A stretch of DNA of 64,000 bases, taken from NCBI RefSeq assembly GCF_001267405.1, contig NZ_CP012369.1, positions 2,072,001 through 2,136,000 of the forward strand, written 5' to 3'. The position numbers were made by a program, and so were the translations under genes. This DNA is from Moorella thermoacetica. GTDB lineage: Bacteria; Bacillota; DSM-521; Neomoorellales; Neomoorellaceae. Of the stretch, positions 15,959 to 24,844 are shown piece by piece (the first letter of the stretch is position 1; the number at the start of each line of letters is the position of its first letter). Below the pieces are notes generated by a model that was given only the letters and a program-made list of their open reading frames with translations, had not been told where the DNA came from and made no database searches.

Positions 15959-17812
15959 ATGGACTCTTTAACCCGCCAGGTTATGTTACCCCCGCCTCCC
16001 TCTGCTTCTCCCGCCGCCAGGGAGAATACAGATCCCGGGGGTCACCGAGCAGACTCTGGGGTTTCATATTCAAAGATTGACCCGGTCGGCACCTTCGTCC
16101 GCTTGCTGGGTTTAATAGCACCGGCCTGGCAGGCCGTCCTCGGCGCCACCCTTTTGGGTTCCGGTACCATCGCCAGTAACATTGGCCTCATGGCCACGGC
16201 TGCCTTCCTTATCGCCAGCGCTGCCCTCCACCCGCCGGCCGGAAAACTAATGCTGGCCATAGTCGGGGTGCGCTTTTTCGGCATCACCCGGGCCGTATGT
16301 CGCTACCTGGAACGTTATGTAAACCATAGTATAACCCTTGGCATCCTGGGCCGGTTGCGGGTTGCCTTCTACCGGACCCTGGAACCCCTGATCCCGGCCG
16401 GTTTGCAGGGCCATCACAGCGGGGATTTGCTTAGCCGCGCTGTAGCCGACGTTGCCACCCTGGAGAATTTTTACCTTCGCGTCCTGAACCCACCCCTGGT
16501 CGCCCTGCCGGTCGCCGCCGGGGTTTTCCTGTTTTTGGCCCATTTCGGCCGGACCCTGGCCCTGGCCTGGATGGGCGCTTTCCTGGCCGCCGGGGTTATC
16601 TTCCCCGTGGGCGTCACAATTGTCGGCCGGGGCGTCATGCGGCGCCAGGGCGAGGCCCGGGCGGCCCTGAATACCGCCCTGGTGGACACCGTCCAGGGCC
16701 TGGCCGACATCCTGGTCTTCGATCATGGGCGGCAACAACAGGAGTACATCGCCACCCTGGACCGTCAGTACCTGCATCTCCAGGGCCGTAAAGCCGGCCT
16801 GAACGGTTTGGCGAACGCCCTCACCAGCCTGGCAAGCAACCTGGCCCTGTGGGCCGTCCTGGTACTGGCCATCCCCCTGGTAAACAGGGGACAAATTGAC
16901 GGCGTCTACCTGGCCATGCTGGCCCTGACGGCCGCCGCCGCCCTGGAAGCCGCCAAGCCCCTGCCCATGCTCTTCCCCCACCTGGAAGGGAGCCTGGCCG
17001 CCGCCCGCCGTATCTTCGCCCTTAGCGACACCCGACCCGCCGGGGACCCGGCCGGCCCCGTTCCCCACCCCCGGGACTTTTCCCTCCGGGTCCAGGGACT
17101 GCGTTTCCGCTACGGCCCCGGGGAACCACCGGCCCTGGACGGCATCGATTTTGACGTCCCCTCCGGAGCGCGGATAGCCATCGTCGGCCCCAGCGGCGCG
17201 GGCAAAAGTACCCTGGTTAATTTGCTCCTGCGCTTCTGGGACTATGAAGAAGGAGCCATACTCCTGGGTGGCTACGACCTGAAGGCCTATCCACCGGAGG
17301 AGCTACAGCGTTTCATCGGAGTTGTGGCCCAGCCAACCCATCTCTTTCACGCCACCATCGCCGAAAACCTGCTCCTGGCCCGACCGGACGCGACCCGGGA
17401 GGAGATGGAGCGGGCGGCCCGGGAAGCCCGGCTGCATGAGTTTATCCAGGTCCTGCCCCGGGGCTACGACACCCTGATCGGCGAAGAAGGCTTTAAGCTC
17501 TCCGGCGGCCAGCGCCAGCGACTGGCCATAGCCCGGGCCTTGCTGCAAAACGCCCCCATCCTCATCCTCGATGAGGCTACGACCGGCCTGGATGCCGTAA
17601 CAGAACGAGAGGTAATGGATTCCATCCGCCACCTGATGGAGGGGCGCACCACCCTGGTCATCACCCACCGCCTGGTGGGCCTGGAAGACATGGATAAAAT
17701 CCTGGTCCTTGACAGGGGCAGGTTGGTCCAGCAGGGGCGGCATGCAGAACTTCTCCGGCAGGAGGGCCTTTACCGCCATTTGTGGCAACTGCAGCAGGAG
17801 GCGCTACCCTAA
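15959..17812 (+). CDS. cydC: ABC exporter half, CydC
   Basis: A 617-residue partner of CydD. About 40 N-terminal residues are Pro/Ser-rich and not part of the fold. Six helices follow (about 45-320), then the ATPase domain with Walker A GPSGAGKST, signature LSGGQRQRLAIARALL, Walker B ILILDEATTGLD and H-loop ITHRL. ATG 15959 is preceded by GAGGTAAG. It closes the cydABDC cluster; the gap of 136 bases to cydD holds no gene. The hairpin beyond the stop has its T run on the other strand. Confidence 0.93.
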   Translation: MDSLTRQVMLPPPPSASPAARENTDPGGHRADSGVSYSKIDPVGTFVRLLGLIAPAWQAVLGATLLGSGTIASNIGLMATAAFLIASAALHPPAGKLMLAIVGVRFFGITRAVCRYLERYVNHSITLGILGRLRVAFYRTLEPLIPAGLQGHHSGDLLSRAVADVATLENFYLRVLNPPLVALPVAAGVFLFLAHFGRTLALAWMGAFLAAGVIFPVGVTIVGRGVMRRQGEARAALNTALVDTVQGLADILVFDHGRQQQEYIATLDRQYLHLQGRKAGLNGLANALTSLASNLALWAVLVLAIPLVNRGQIDGVYLAMLALTAAAALEAAKPLPMLFPHLEGSLAAARRIFALSDTRPAGDPAGPVPHPRDFSLRVQGLRFRYGPGEPPALDGIDFDVPSGARIAIVGPSGAGKSTLVNLLLRFWDYEEGAILLGGYDLKAYPPEELQRFIGVVAQPTHLFHATIAENLLLARPDATREEMERAAREARLHEFIQVLPRGYDTLIGEEGFKLSGGQRQRLAIARALLQNAPILILDEATTGLDAVTEREVMDSIRHLMEGRTTLVITHRLVGLEDMDKILVLDRGRLVQQGRHAELLRQEGLYRHLWQLQQEALP

Positions 17813-17845
17813 CAAAAAGCCCGGAGAGGCAATCACCTCCGGGCC
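17813..17845 (-). terminator. Terminator of the guanylate-kinase-like gene
   Basis: GCCCGGAG and CTCCGGGC pair; on the minus strand the stem is followed by TTTTTGTT. It lies between the convergent cydC and guanylate-kinase-like genes and may serve both. Confidence 0.8.
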
Positions 17846-17882
17846 CCATATTAGTCGTGGACTACCAGAATTTAAACCATAC

Positions 17883-18515
17883 CTACTTGTGTTCAGAGTA
17901 GCTGTGGAGGATCCGGACCAGTTCCCCGCCGGCACGTTCAAGATCGTCATTGACGATGACGTGCCGGTATTTTTTCATATAGCCCATCTCCATTTCCACC
18001 CGCTCCAGCCTTTTGGCGACGACAGAAGCGTCCTTTTCCCTCCCGGCCAGGCGCTGGCGCAGTTCCTCCCGATCAGGCGGGGCGATAAAAATGGAAACGA
18101 CATTTTCGGGAAACCGCTCCATGACTTCCATACATCCCAGGACGTCCATGTCGGTGATAATGTCATAACCGTTGGCCAGGGCGTAAGTAATTGTCGGCAG
18201 GTGGGTGCCGTAATAATCGCCGGTATGGATCTTCTTCCACTCCAGGAAAGCTCCTGCGGCTATTAAGGCTTCAAAATCAGCCTTGGTGACAAAAAAATAG
18301 GGCGCGCCCTGGGTTTCCCCAGAACGCATCGCCCGGGTGGTTATGGAAGGCAGGTAATAAATCCCATCTACCCTGGGAAGAGCATAGTTGAGGAGGGTGT
18401 TCTTGCCCACCCCGGATGGCCCGGAGACGATGAAAAAGAGGCCCGGCCTCGGCCTGCGGTCCCGGGTTTGAAAATTGATGATGAGTCCGTCAATAAGTTT
18501 ACTCTCTTCTTCCAT
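17883..18515 (-). CDS. Guanylate-kinase-like P-loop protein
   Basis: About 210 residues with the GMP-kinase fold: Walker A GPSGVGKNT near residue 33, the GMP-binding SITTRAMRSGETQGAPYFFVT segment, and FLEWKKIHTGDYYGT. It has Asn where most guanylate kinases have Ser/Thr after the P-loop Lys, and MDVLGCMEV in place of the usual DIDVQGA. A 20-residue N-terminal extension precedes the fold. It may be a second, specialised guanylate kinase rather than the housekeeping Gmk. ATG 18515 or the adjoining TTG 18518 could be the start; no good ribosome binding site is seen. Confidence 0.75.
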   Translation of the reverse strand: MEEESKLIDGLIINFQTRDRRPRPGLFFIVSGPSGVGKNTLLNYALPRVDGIYYLPSITTRAMRSGETQGAPYFFVTKADFEALIAAGAFLEWKKIHTGDYYGTHLPTITYALANGYDIITDMDVLGCMEVMERFPENVVSIFIAPPDREELRQRLAGREKDASVVAKRLERVEMEMGYMKKYRHVIVNDDLERAGGELVRILHSYSEHK

Positions 18516-18609
18516 CAATGCTTATCACACCGTAAGAGTTATGAAAACATAGTCCTCTAATGTGTATACATTTTACCATACCTTATACGCAGGGGCAATT
18601 CCACTTTTC

Positions 18610-19662
18610 TCAAACCTTCCGGTGGCGGCGGCTGAAGTCGCGCACCGCCTGAACTATGGCCCGGAGGTTCTGGTTGGGTGTCCGCAGGGGCACGGCGCAT
18701 TCCGGGGCTACCATCTTGATACCCGCCTGTAACAGGCCTTCGATGGTTGCTCTAACTTCCTTCACTTTACCGTTCAGCAAGGTCTGGGGGTTGTTGATGC
18801 CACCGATGAGATTCAACCGGCCATTGGCCAGGGACAGAAGATCGCCGACCGGGTTGCGGGAGTCAAAATGAAAGGCGGTAAACCCAGCCCGGGCGAAATA
18901 AGCCACCCGGTCGGTAGCCCGGCCACAGGTATGCAAAATCACCGGACAACTACCGGCTAATTGCTCCATAGCCCTCTGGTGGAGAGGCAGGAGAAAATCC
19001 CGGTAAGCAGCAGCGCTGACCAGGTCGCTGGTAGCGTGATCAGCCCAGGTGAGGACATCAACCCCGGCTTCAATCTCAGCTACTGCCAGACGCAAAGGAA
19101 CGGCCAGCAACCGCTCTAAGAGTTCCCGGACGGCTTCCGGTTCCAGAACCAGCCCTAGGAGGAAGTCCTGAACCCCGCACAGATGGTAAGCCAGGGTCCA
19201 GGGGCCGATCACCTTACCCACCACGGCCACGCGCCTGCCATAGCGCTTTTTTAATAGTCTGATAGCAGCCAGGAGGGCTTTTACCGGTTGCCGATCCAGG
19301 AAATTGGCAGGCGGGCGCCAGTCCCACTTCCTCTCCAAAAGGTTCTTCAGAGGGTTAATTTTAATGGCTGGCATGGCGTCCACCGAGTTCAAGTCCACTT
19401 CGCACCCAAGGGCCGCCGCCTCAAGCAGGATGCTGAAATAAGGGGTGACGGTATCAAAGCCCAGTAATTCGTGGCCGGCCGCAGCCAGGGCGGCCATTTT
19501 ATAGGGGTCGGTGTGGGCCTCCGGGAAATAAACACCGGTGACGGTCATGCTTTCTACCGTCACCACCGAGGTCGGCGTAACCAGGGGGAAGCGGTCAACC
19601 TCCTGCCCCTGCACGGCTGCTATCACCCTCTCACTACCTGCCATTTGCTCGCTGGCGGACAC
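18610..19662 (-). CDS. MtaA/MtbA-type methylcobamide methyltransferase (UroD family)
   Basis: A 350-residue TIM-barrel enzyme of the uroporphyrinogen-decarboxylase superfamily. The zinc motif of MtaA/MtbA is intact: His246-x-Cys248 (VILHTCGRATD) and Cys323 (APECAVPL), counted from the longer GTG start at 19668. Relatives move a methyl group from a methyl-corrinoid protein to a thiol (CoM in methanogens); in acetogens the acceptor is thought to be tetrahydrofolate or unknown. GTG 19662 is chosen because AAAGGAGG is nine bases upstream. It is a paralogue of 21229-22245, with which it brackets a CdaR-type regulator. Confidence 0.8.
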   Translation of the reverse strand: MSASEQMAGSERVIAAVQGQEVDRFPLVTPTSVVTVESMTVTGVYFPEAHTDPYKMAALAAAGHELLGFDTVTPYFSILLEAAALGCEVDLNSVDAMPAIKINPLKNLLERKWDWRPPANFLDRQPVKALLAAIRLLKKRYGRRVAVVGKVIGPWTLAYHLCGVQDFLLGLVLEPEAVRELLERLLAVPLRLAVAEIEAGVDVLTWADHATSDLVSAAAYRDFLLPLHQRAMEQLAGSCPVILHTCGRATDRVAYFARAGFTAFHFDSRNPVGDLLSLANGRLNLIGGINNPQTLLNGKVKEVRATIEGLLQAGIKMVAPECAVPLRTPNQNLRAIVQAVRDFSRRHRKV

Positions 19663-19815
19663 TGACACCCACCTCCTTTGCCTGTTAATTAACTACCCGT
19701 GCTTAATTTTTGCAGCCTGGTCTTGATCTTCTTTGAAAGCATCCCGATAGCGCAGTAGGGTATGACCCTGTACATTACATTACCAGGGAGGTCTTCTTTC
19801 CGTCCCGAATAACTA

Positions 19816-20997
19816 TTACGCCTCATCCCGTGTCTGCACCAATCTCCTGTAGACGGCCAGCATTTTCAGCCAGAAAAGGGCGCGAAAACCCGTTCCCGGG
19901 TCCAGGCCCGTCAGGAGCTTGATTCTCTCCAGGCGATTGGTTACAGTGTTGCGGTGCAGGTATAGTTGCTCAGCCGTCTGCTTGATATTCATATTGTTGT
20001 CGATGCAGGCTTCCACCGTCTCCAGCAACTGGATACCTTCTTCGCCAGCCGCTACAATTTTCTGATAAAGGGGTTCCAGATATCTACCCCTCAACCGCCC
20101 CGGCAGGGAACACACCAGGGCCTCAAAAAGAATGTCTTCGAAATCAATATAGCCGCTATTATGACCGCAGGAATGGCCCAGGGCAATCAATTCGGCTGCC
20201 TCCTTATAGGACTGCCTTAAACCAGCGATTTCCGTGACAATGCTCCCGTAGGCCACCCGGACAGCAAAGAGACGGTTATCTTTGATCAACTCATACAGGT
20301 GCCGACAGATAACCTCCAGGGCCTGGTAGAGGCGGCCCATATTCTCTACTTCTAAAAAAGCCTTAAAAATGACCAGCATCTCTCTGCCATAATAAGCCAC
20401 TAGATCCTGGGCGGTCAGGTAAAGATCGCCCTTTATTTGCTCCAGGATTTCCTCCTTTAACTGCTCCTCTGTAACATCATACCCCAGGTGCAAATTAATG
20501 TTGAAGTAGCGGTTTTCCCTGGGTTCCAATTGTAATACTATAACCGCCCGGGGCAGGTTCAAGTCATAACCCGAATTCAGCGCCCTTACCTTTAATTCCT
20601 CAACCCGGGAGGCCGCCTCCCGGGCCAGAAGATCGGCAACCAGGGCTTCTTCCTCCCGGGCGGTGAAATACTGCTGATCCCGCCGCCTGGCCGCCGCCAA
20701 GATTTCCTCCAGAGCGGCCTGCAACAGGGTGGCAACTTCGCCCTTAACACCCCCCTGCCATACCAGCCAGCCGGCCACGCGGTCATTTATTACCAGGGGA
20801 AGATAGTAACTTTCACCTTGAACGCGAACTCCATCTTCCGTAAGTGAAAGTCCTAGCACCTCCGGATGGTAAAAATGCAACCGTGAAGGTTCCGAGCTGG
20901 CTACTACCTGACCCCCAGGGTCAACGACGTCAATGGCTGTTTGCCAGAGGGCTGCGGCCCGTTCCAGCAGGGGCTGGATTAATTCCTGGTTTAACAT
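19816..20997 (-). CDS. CdaR/PucR-type transcriptional regulator
   Basis: A 393-residue regulator with the sugar-diacid-regulator layout: N-terminal sensing region (about 1-130, AIDVVDPGGQVVASSEPSRLHFY), a degenerate GGDEF-like middle (150-290) and a C-terminal PucR helix-turn-helix (NNMNIKQTAEQLYLHRNTVTNRLERIKLLTGLDP). Such proteins usually activate neighbouring catabolic genes when a small carboxylate binds. It lies between the two MtaA-like genes and downstream of the MFS gene on the same strand, so it most likely controls uptake and demethylation of one substrate class. No ligand can be named. Confidence 0.85.
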   Translation of the reverse strand: MLNQELIQPLLERAAALWQTAIDVVDPGGQVVASSEPSRLHFYHPEVLGLSLTEDGVRVQGESYYLPLVINDRVAGWLVWQGGVKGEVATLLQAALEEILAAARRRDQQYFTAREEEALVADLLAREAASRVEELKVRALNSGYDLNLPRAVIVLQLEPRENRYFNINLHLGYDVTEEQLKEEILEQIKGDLYLTAQDLVAYYGREMLVIFKAFLEVENMGRLYQALEVICRHLYELIKDNRLFAVRVAYGSIVTEIAGLRQSYKEAAELIALGHSCGHNSGYIDFEDILFEALVCSLPGRLRGRYLEPLYQKIVAAGEEGIQLLETVEACIDNNMNIKQTAEQLYLHRNTVTNRLERIKLLTGLDPGTGFRALFWLKMLAVYRRLVQTRDEA

Positions 20998-21129
20998 AGG
21001 TATCCCCCTTTCCGGGAAGGAGATCCCTACTTTAGGAAAGAATCATTCGAGCCCGGTCGTCTTTTTATCGACTTTTTTCTGAACATCTGTATAAAAAATT
21101 CGCGATAGTTTCCTCTAATCCTGCCGGTG

Positions 21130-21169
21130 ACAAAAGAAAGCAAGGACCCCCGCATTAAGCCGGGGCCCT
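21130..21169 (-). terminator. Terminator of the MFS-methyltransferase operon
   Basis: On the minus strand GGCCCCGGC-TTAA-TGCGGGGGTCC forms a strong stem followed by a T-rich tract (TTGCTTTCTTTTG). It lies about 60 bases after the MtaA-like gene. Confidence 0.65.
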
Positions 21170-21228
21170 GCCGGATCCAGTACTTCATCTTGATTAGCCA
21201 TATTTTAAAGTACCTTTTCGCGTTAACA

Positions 21229-22245
21229 TTAATGGTTCCGGCAATATTCCTCCACTGCTGTAACAATGGCCTTCAAGTTGGCATTGGGAGTCCGCAAAGG
21301 CACGGCACACTCGGGAGAGATAATCTCGATACCTGCCTCGCAGTTGGCAAAGACCTCCCGGCGGACATCATCCGGCGTGCCATTAAAGAGGGTTTTCGGG
21401 TTATTGATACTGCCCGTCAAAGCAATACGGCCATTGACAATCTCGTGGGCCTGTCGCGGATTGACCTTGGAGTCAAAGTGGAAGCAGTTAAACCCCGCCT
21501 GGGCGATATAATCCAGACGGTCGGTGGTATTGCCGCAGATATGCAGGATAGTCGGTCCATTGAGCTGTCGTGTCATCTCCTGGTGAATCGGCAGGAGAAA
21601 GTCGCGGTAGCAGGTACCGCTTACCAGGTCGCCGGTGGCGTGGTCGGCCACCGTCACCACGTCGGCCCCGGCGGCAAACTGGGCGTTGGCGAATTTCACC
21701 GCCAGGTCCTTTAGCTTATCGAGGAAACGGCGCACTTTATCCGGTTCCAGGATGGTCTTAATGAGGAATTTTTGCACGCCGTGGAGATGGTAGGACAGGG
21801 TCCAGGGTCCCATGACCTTACCCACCAGGCAGACGTGATCGCCGTACTCTTTTTTGAGGATTTTCAGTGCCTCAAGTACGGTACGAATGGGCGGTCGCTC
21901 TAAAAAGTCAGCCGGGATGATAATGTCGTCTGGGTCTTCAAAGGGGTTCTCCAGGACATCTGGCATAGAGTCGACGGTGCCCCAGTTCATTTTAAGGCCA
22001 AAGGCCGCAGCTTCCTGCTGGACGCTGAAATAAGGGGCAATGGTGTCGAAGCCCAGGATTTCATACCCCGTCGCTGCCAGGGTGGCCATTTTCTCCGGGT
22101 TCAAATGGACATCAGGGAAATAGGCGCCGCAGGCTTCCATGGATTCCACCGTAGCTACTGATACCGGGTTACCTACCGGGATGCGGTCTACATGTTCGCG
22201 GTTTAAGGCACGCAAGAAACGCTCTTTGGGGGTCATGGCAGGCAA
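21229..22245 (-). CDS. MtaA/MtbA-type methylcobamide methyltransferase (UroD family)
   Basis: About 338 residues, with the same fold and zinc motif as the paralogue at 18610: His238-x-Cys240 (ILHICGNTTD) and Cys316 (SPECAVPL), numbered from the longest frame. The pterin/thiol-side VGKVMGPWTLSYHLHGVQKF segment is conserved in both. It follows an MFS transporter by only about 20 bases and is evidently cotranscribed. No substrate-specific MtaB/MttB or corrinoid MtaC gene is adjacent, so the methyl donor protein must be encoded elsewhere. TTG 22245 has GAGGTG at a suitable distance; ATG 22236 is the alternative. Confidence 0.8.
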   Translation of the reverse strand: MPAMTPKERFLRALNREHVDRIPVGNPVSVATVESMEACGAYFPDVHLNPEKMATLAATGYEILGFDTIAPYFSVQQEAAAFGLKMNWGTVDSMPDVLENPFEDPDDIIIPADFLERPPIRTVLEALKILKKEYGDHVCLVGKVMGPWTLSYHLHGVQKFLIKTILEPDKVRRFLDKLKDLAVKFANAQFAAGADVVTVADHATGDLVSGTCYRDFLLPIHQEMTRQLNGPTILHICGNTTDRLDYIAQAGFNCFHFDSKVNPRQAHEIVNGRIALTGSINNPKTLFNGTPDDVRREVFANCEAGIEIISPECAVPLRTPNANLKAIVTAVEEYCRNH

Positions 22246-22264
22246 AGTTCTCACCTCGAAAGGT

Positions 22265-23614
22265 TTATTCCGACAGGGAAATACTGTTGTTACTTATATC
22301 CTGCCGGTCTCTGACAATGGCAGAAGCAATTAAACCTGCAACTGCGCAAAAAGCAATAAAAGTCCAGGCATAGGTATAAGAAACACCTGCAGGTGTTTTA
22401 ATGATTAGGCGGCTCATAATAAGAGGAGCAAAAGCGGCCCCAAAATAGGCTATACCCGTCACAAAGCCGAGGGCCCGCCCATACATCTCCGGGCTAAAAA
22501 CGTCAGTCGGCCAGGCTAAAATAGGACCCCAGATCATATTGGCAAAAAATCCGGCTCCGGCTAGGATTAGCATCAGCCCCATATGGCTGATTCCCGGCCG
22601 GGACATAGCCAAAAGTAGGATAAAGGGGATAGTGCCGAGGAACGAAAGAATTATCATGGGCCGGCGGCGGCCATTAAAGAATTTATCGGAAATCCGGGAG
22701 CTCAAGAAGGCGCCGATGACACCGGCTGCAAAATAAATCGAAGCCCAGACGCCCATTTTCATCAGGTTAAATTTAAACACTTCACTTAAATAGCTTGGCG
22801 ACCAGGTTACTATCCCCCAGAAGGTCATCTGGCAGGCCAGGTAAGATAGCACTACTGCTATGAAGCTCTTGTTTAACAAGACATCGCGCAAGGGTATTTC
22901 GGCTTTTTTGGCCTGCTTGGCCAGGTTCTCACGGCTTATTGCCGCCTCTTTTAAGATGCCACTCTCAAGTTCGTCGGCGTAACTCTCTTTAACTTCCCTG
23001 TCGCTCAGCCAGCGTACCTGTTCGGGACGATCGTAAATGAAGAGAAGTACTATTACCAGGGGTACCAGGCCAAAAATACCTAGCCATATAAAAACAGGAC
23101 GCCAATCGTTAAAATAGGAGGCTAGAAACGTTGTTAGCAAAGGAGCCCACGCAGGGGTAATAATCCAGGACCAGGAGAGGACCCCCTGGGCCTGGGCCCG
23201 TTCTCTTTTAGGAAACCAGCGCGCGATCAAGCGTGCACTGGGTACAAATTCAGTACCTACAAAAATACCAAACAAGGCATTACGGATATACCACTCAGTT
23301 GCGTTCTGCATATACGCCATATATATCGTGAATATGCTCCAGGTGATCAGGGAGAATACCAAAACTTTTTTGGGACCAAAGCGATCGCAAAGAAATCCCG
23401 ATAATATCTGGGTTGGGCCATAAAAAATCATTAATAAAAACATGGCGTTACCAACATCGCTATGGGTCAGGTGCAAGCTCTGACTAATTAGCGGAACTAA
23501 CACTGTCGTTTTTACCCGGTCTAGGTACTGAATGCTATACCCGAAGAAAACAATAGCTGCCACCAGGTAACGATAACGCCACCATCCTGTTGAGGGTGAC
23601 AAGGATTTACTCAT
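22265..23614 (-). CDS. MFS transporter, anion:cation symporter type
   Basis: A 449-residue protein with twelve predicted helices and a long central cytoplasmic loop (about 205-245). Motif A GFLCDRFGPKK after helix 2 and QYLDRVKTTVLVPLIS in helix 1 resemble the ACS branch (glucarate, phthalate, 4-hydroxyphenylacetate permeases). Aromatic or sugar acids are therefore likely cargo. It is the first gene of an operon with an MtaA-like methyltransferase, which suggests import of a methylated, perhaps methoxylated, acid. GGGGAGG precedes ATG 23614. Confidence 0.82.
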   Translation of the reverse strand: MSKSLSPSTGWWRYRYLVAAIVFFGYSIQYLDRVKTTVLVPLISQSLHLTHSDVGNAMFLLMIFYGPTQILSGFLCDRFGPKKVLVFSLITWSIFTIYMAYMQNATEWYIRNALFGIFVGTEFVPSARLIARWFPKRERAQAQGVLSWSWIITPAWAPLLTTFLASYFNDWRPVFIWLGIFGLVPLVIVLLFIYDRPEQVRWLSDREVKESYADELESGILKEAAISRENLAKQAKKAEIPLRDVLLNKSFIAVVLSYLACQMTFWGIVTWSPSYLSEVFKFNLMKMGVWASIYFAAGVIGAFLSSRISDKFFNGRRRPMIILSFLGTIPFILLLAMSRPGISHMGLMLILAGAGFFANMIWGPILAWPTDVFSPEMYGRALGFVTGIAYFGAAFAPLIMSRLIIKTPAGVSYTYAWTFIAFCAVAGLIASAIVRDRQDISNNSISLSE

Positions 23615-23944
23615 AGACCTCCCCTTCCTTAAATTTAAATACTTGCGTCCACCTCAGCGGTGCCCTTTCTTCCCTCCTCCCTGCACCAGTTTTCTGAGTA
23701 TGGACTAAATATAATTTCTTCATCTTTATATAAAAACCAGTGGTTCCTATGCACATTCTTAATTGACAAAACACCACCCTGATGGGCGTAAGGCATAAGA
23801 TGAGCTTTTAAGGCATGGATCTTAAGAAAAATGTACCATCAGGCAATTTATTCGAGTTCCTGGCATTCAATGATGTCTGAAGGAGCATCCAGGTCTTTTA
23901 CTATTACTTTTTTCGACGATATAATATAAAAGCCATATTTTTTA
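23615..23944. other. Intergenic region, no gene seen
   Basis: AT-rich spacer between the divergent MFS operon and the c-di-AMP riboswitch. It must hold both promoters, but no clear -35/-10 pair was found for the MFS side. Confidence 0.5.
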
Positions 23945-24060
23945 GCACCGAATTCCCGGGTAGGCGGGAAACGGGGGATATTTTTGGGGTGAAGAGCCAA
24001 AGGCTCCGGGCTAACTCTCGGTCCGAACCCGTCAACTAACCTCGTAGGTGTGCGAGAGTG
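23945..24060 (+). ncRNA. c-di-AMP (ydaO/yuaA) riboswitch
   Basis: The aptamer landmarks are all there: an early CCCGGGTAGGCGGG region, ACGGGGGA, then GGGGTGAAGAGCC, and the hallmark CCGAACCCGTCAACTAACC followed by TCGTAGG. The closing P1-type helix pairs ACTCTCG (24014-24020) with CGAGAGT (24053-24059). The element ends about 15 bases before a cell-wall hydrolase gene, the classic target class; in known cases c-di-AMP lowers expression. The GGAGG of the gene overlaps the 3' edge of the element, so translation may be affected as well. Confidence 0.88.
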
Positions 24061-24074
24061 GAGGTCTTAGATAA

Positions 24075-24728
24075 TTGAAGAAGTGGTCGAAGTATTGCCT
24101 GACTGCCACCCTGGCCGGAGCTTTGAGCCTGGCCGCCGCCGGAGTGGCCCTGGCCCAGCCCTATGAAGTGAAAAAGGGTGACACCCTGTGGGCCCTGTCC
24201 CGGCGTTATGGAGTAACGGTAGAACAAATTAAAGCAGCCAATAACCTTGATTCCTCATTGATTTATATTGGTCAAATTTTGGAAATACCCACTAACAAAA
24301 CATCCCTTGCCAGTCGTTATGAAGCACCCACAGCCTCCCGCGGTATAAGCATCGATCCCTCTACTATGGGTGCCCGTATTGCCGCCATCGCCCGCCAGTA
24401 TGTGGGCAGTCCCTACCGCTGGGGTGGGACAAGCCCAAAAGGATTCGACTGCTCGGGCTTTACGCTTTACGTCTTTCAACGTGTAGGCATTAATCTCCCT
24501 CACTCGGCCAGCGACCAGGCCTCCCTGGGTACCCATATTGATAAAGGGGATCTCCAGCCGGGTGATTTAGTCTTTTTCCATACTTATTCCCAGGATATCA
24601 GCCATGTAGGTATTTACTTGGGCAACGGTAAATTTATCAGCGCTACCAATCGCGGCGTGGCCATCGACAGTATCGATGACCCGTACTATTGGGGACCACG
24701 CTATGTCGGTGCCAGGCGCGTAAGGTAG
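24075..24728 (+). CDS. LysM-NlpC/P60 cell-wall endopeptidase
   Basis: A 217-residue exported protein: signal peptide (1-27, ending ALAQ), one LysM domain (about 29-72, YEVKKGDTLWALSRRYGVTVEQIKAANNL), a short linker, and an NlpC/P60 domain (about 98-217) with nucleophile Cys126 (GFDCSGFT) and His177 (ISHVGIYLG). It cleaves peptide stems of peptidoglycan outside the membrane. Start TTG 24075 has GGAGG ten bases upstream. The c-di-AMP riboswitch before it links its expression to turgor and cell-wall signalling. Confidence 0.93.
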   Translation: MKKWSKYCLTATLAGALSLAAAGVALAQPYEVKKGDTLWALSRRYGVTVEQIKAANNLDSSLIYIGQILEIPTNKTSLASRYEAPTASRGISIDPSTMGARIAAIARQYVGSPYRWGGTSPKGFDCSGFTLYVFQRVGINLPHSASDQASLGTHIDKGDLQPGDLVFFHTYSQDISHVGIYLGNGKFISATNRGVAIDSIDDPYYWGPRYVGARRVR

Positions 24729-24796
24729 ATTAAGGTAGAGTAGTCTGTTCGGCGCGCCTAGAACTCTCATGTCGACTTACGCCACAGAAAAATAAG

Positions 24797-24841
24797 GAGA
24801 CCCCTTAACCTGTTGTTGCAGGATAAGGGGTCAATTTTTTT
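24797..24841. terminator. Bidirectional terminator between NlpC/P60 and guaA
   Basis: GACCCCTTA-CCTG and CAGG-TAAGGGGTC form a long stem. On the plus strand it is followed by AATTTTTTT; on the minus strand by a weaker T-rich stretch. It lies just after guaA's stop, so it can serve both genes. Confidence 0.85.
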
Positions 24842-24844
24842 ATC

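Noticed and set aside
16247-17068. Minus-strand frame of 273 codons
   Set aside because: It mirrors cydC. Its Gln/Gly-rich composition is typical of GC-rich antisense frames.
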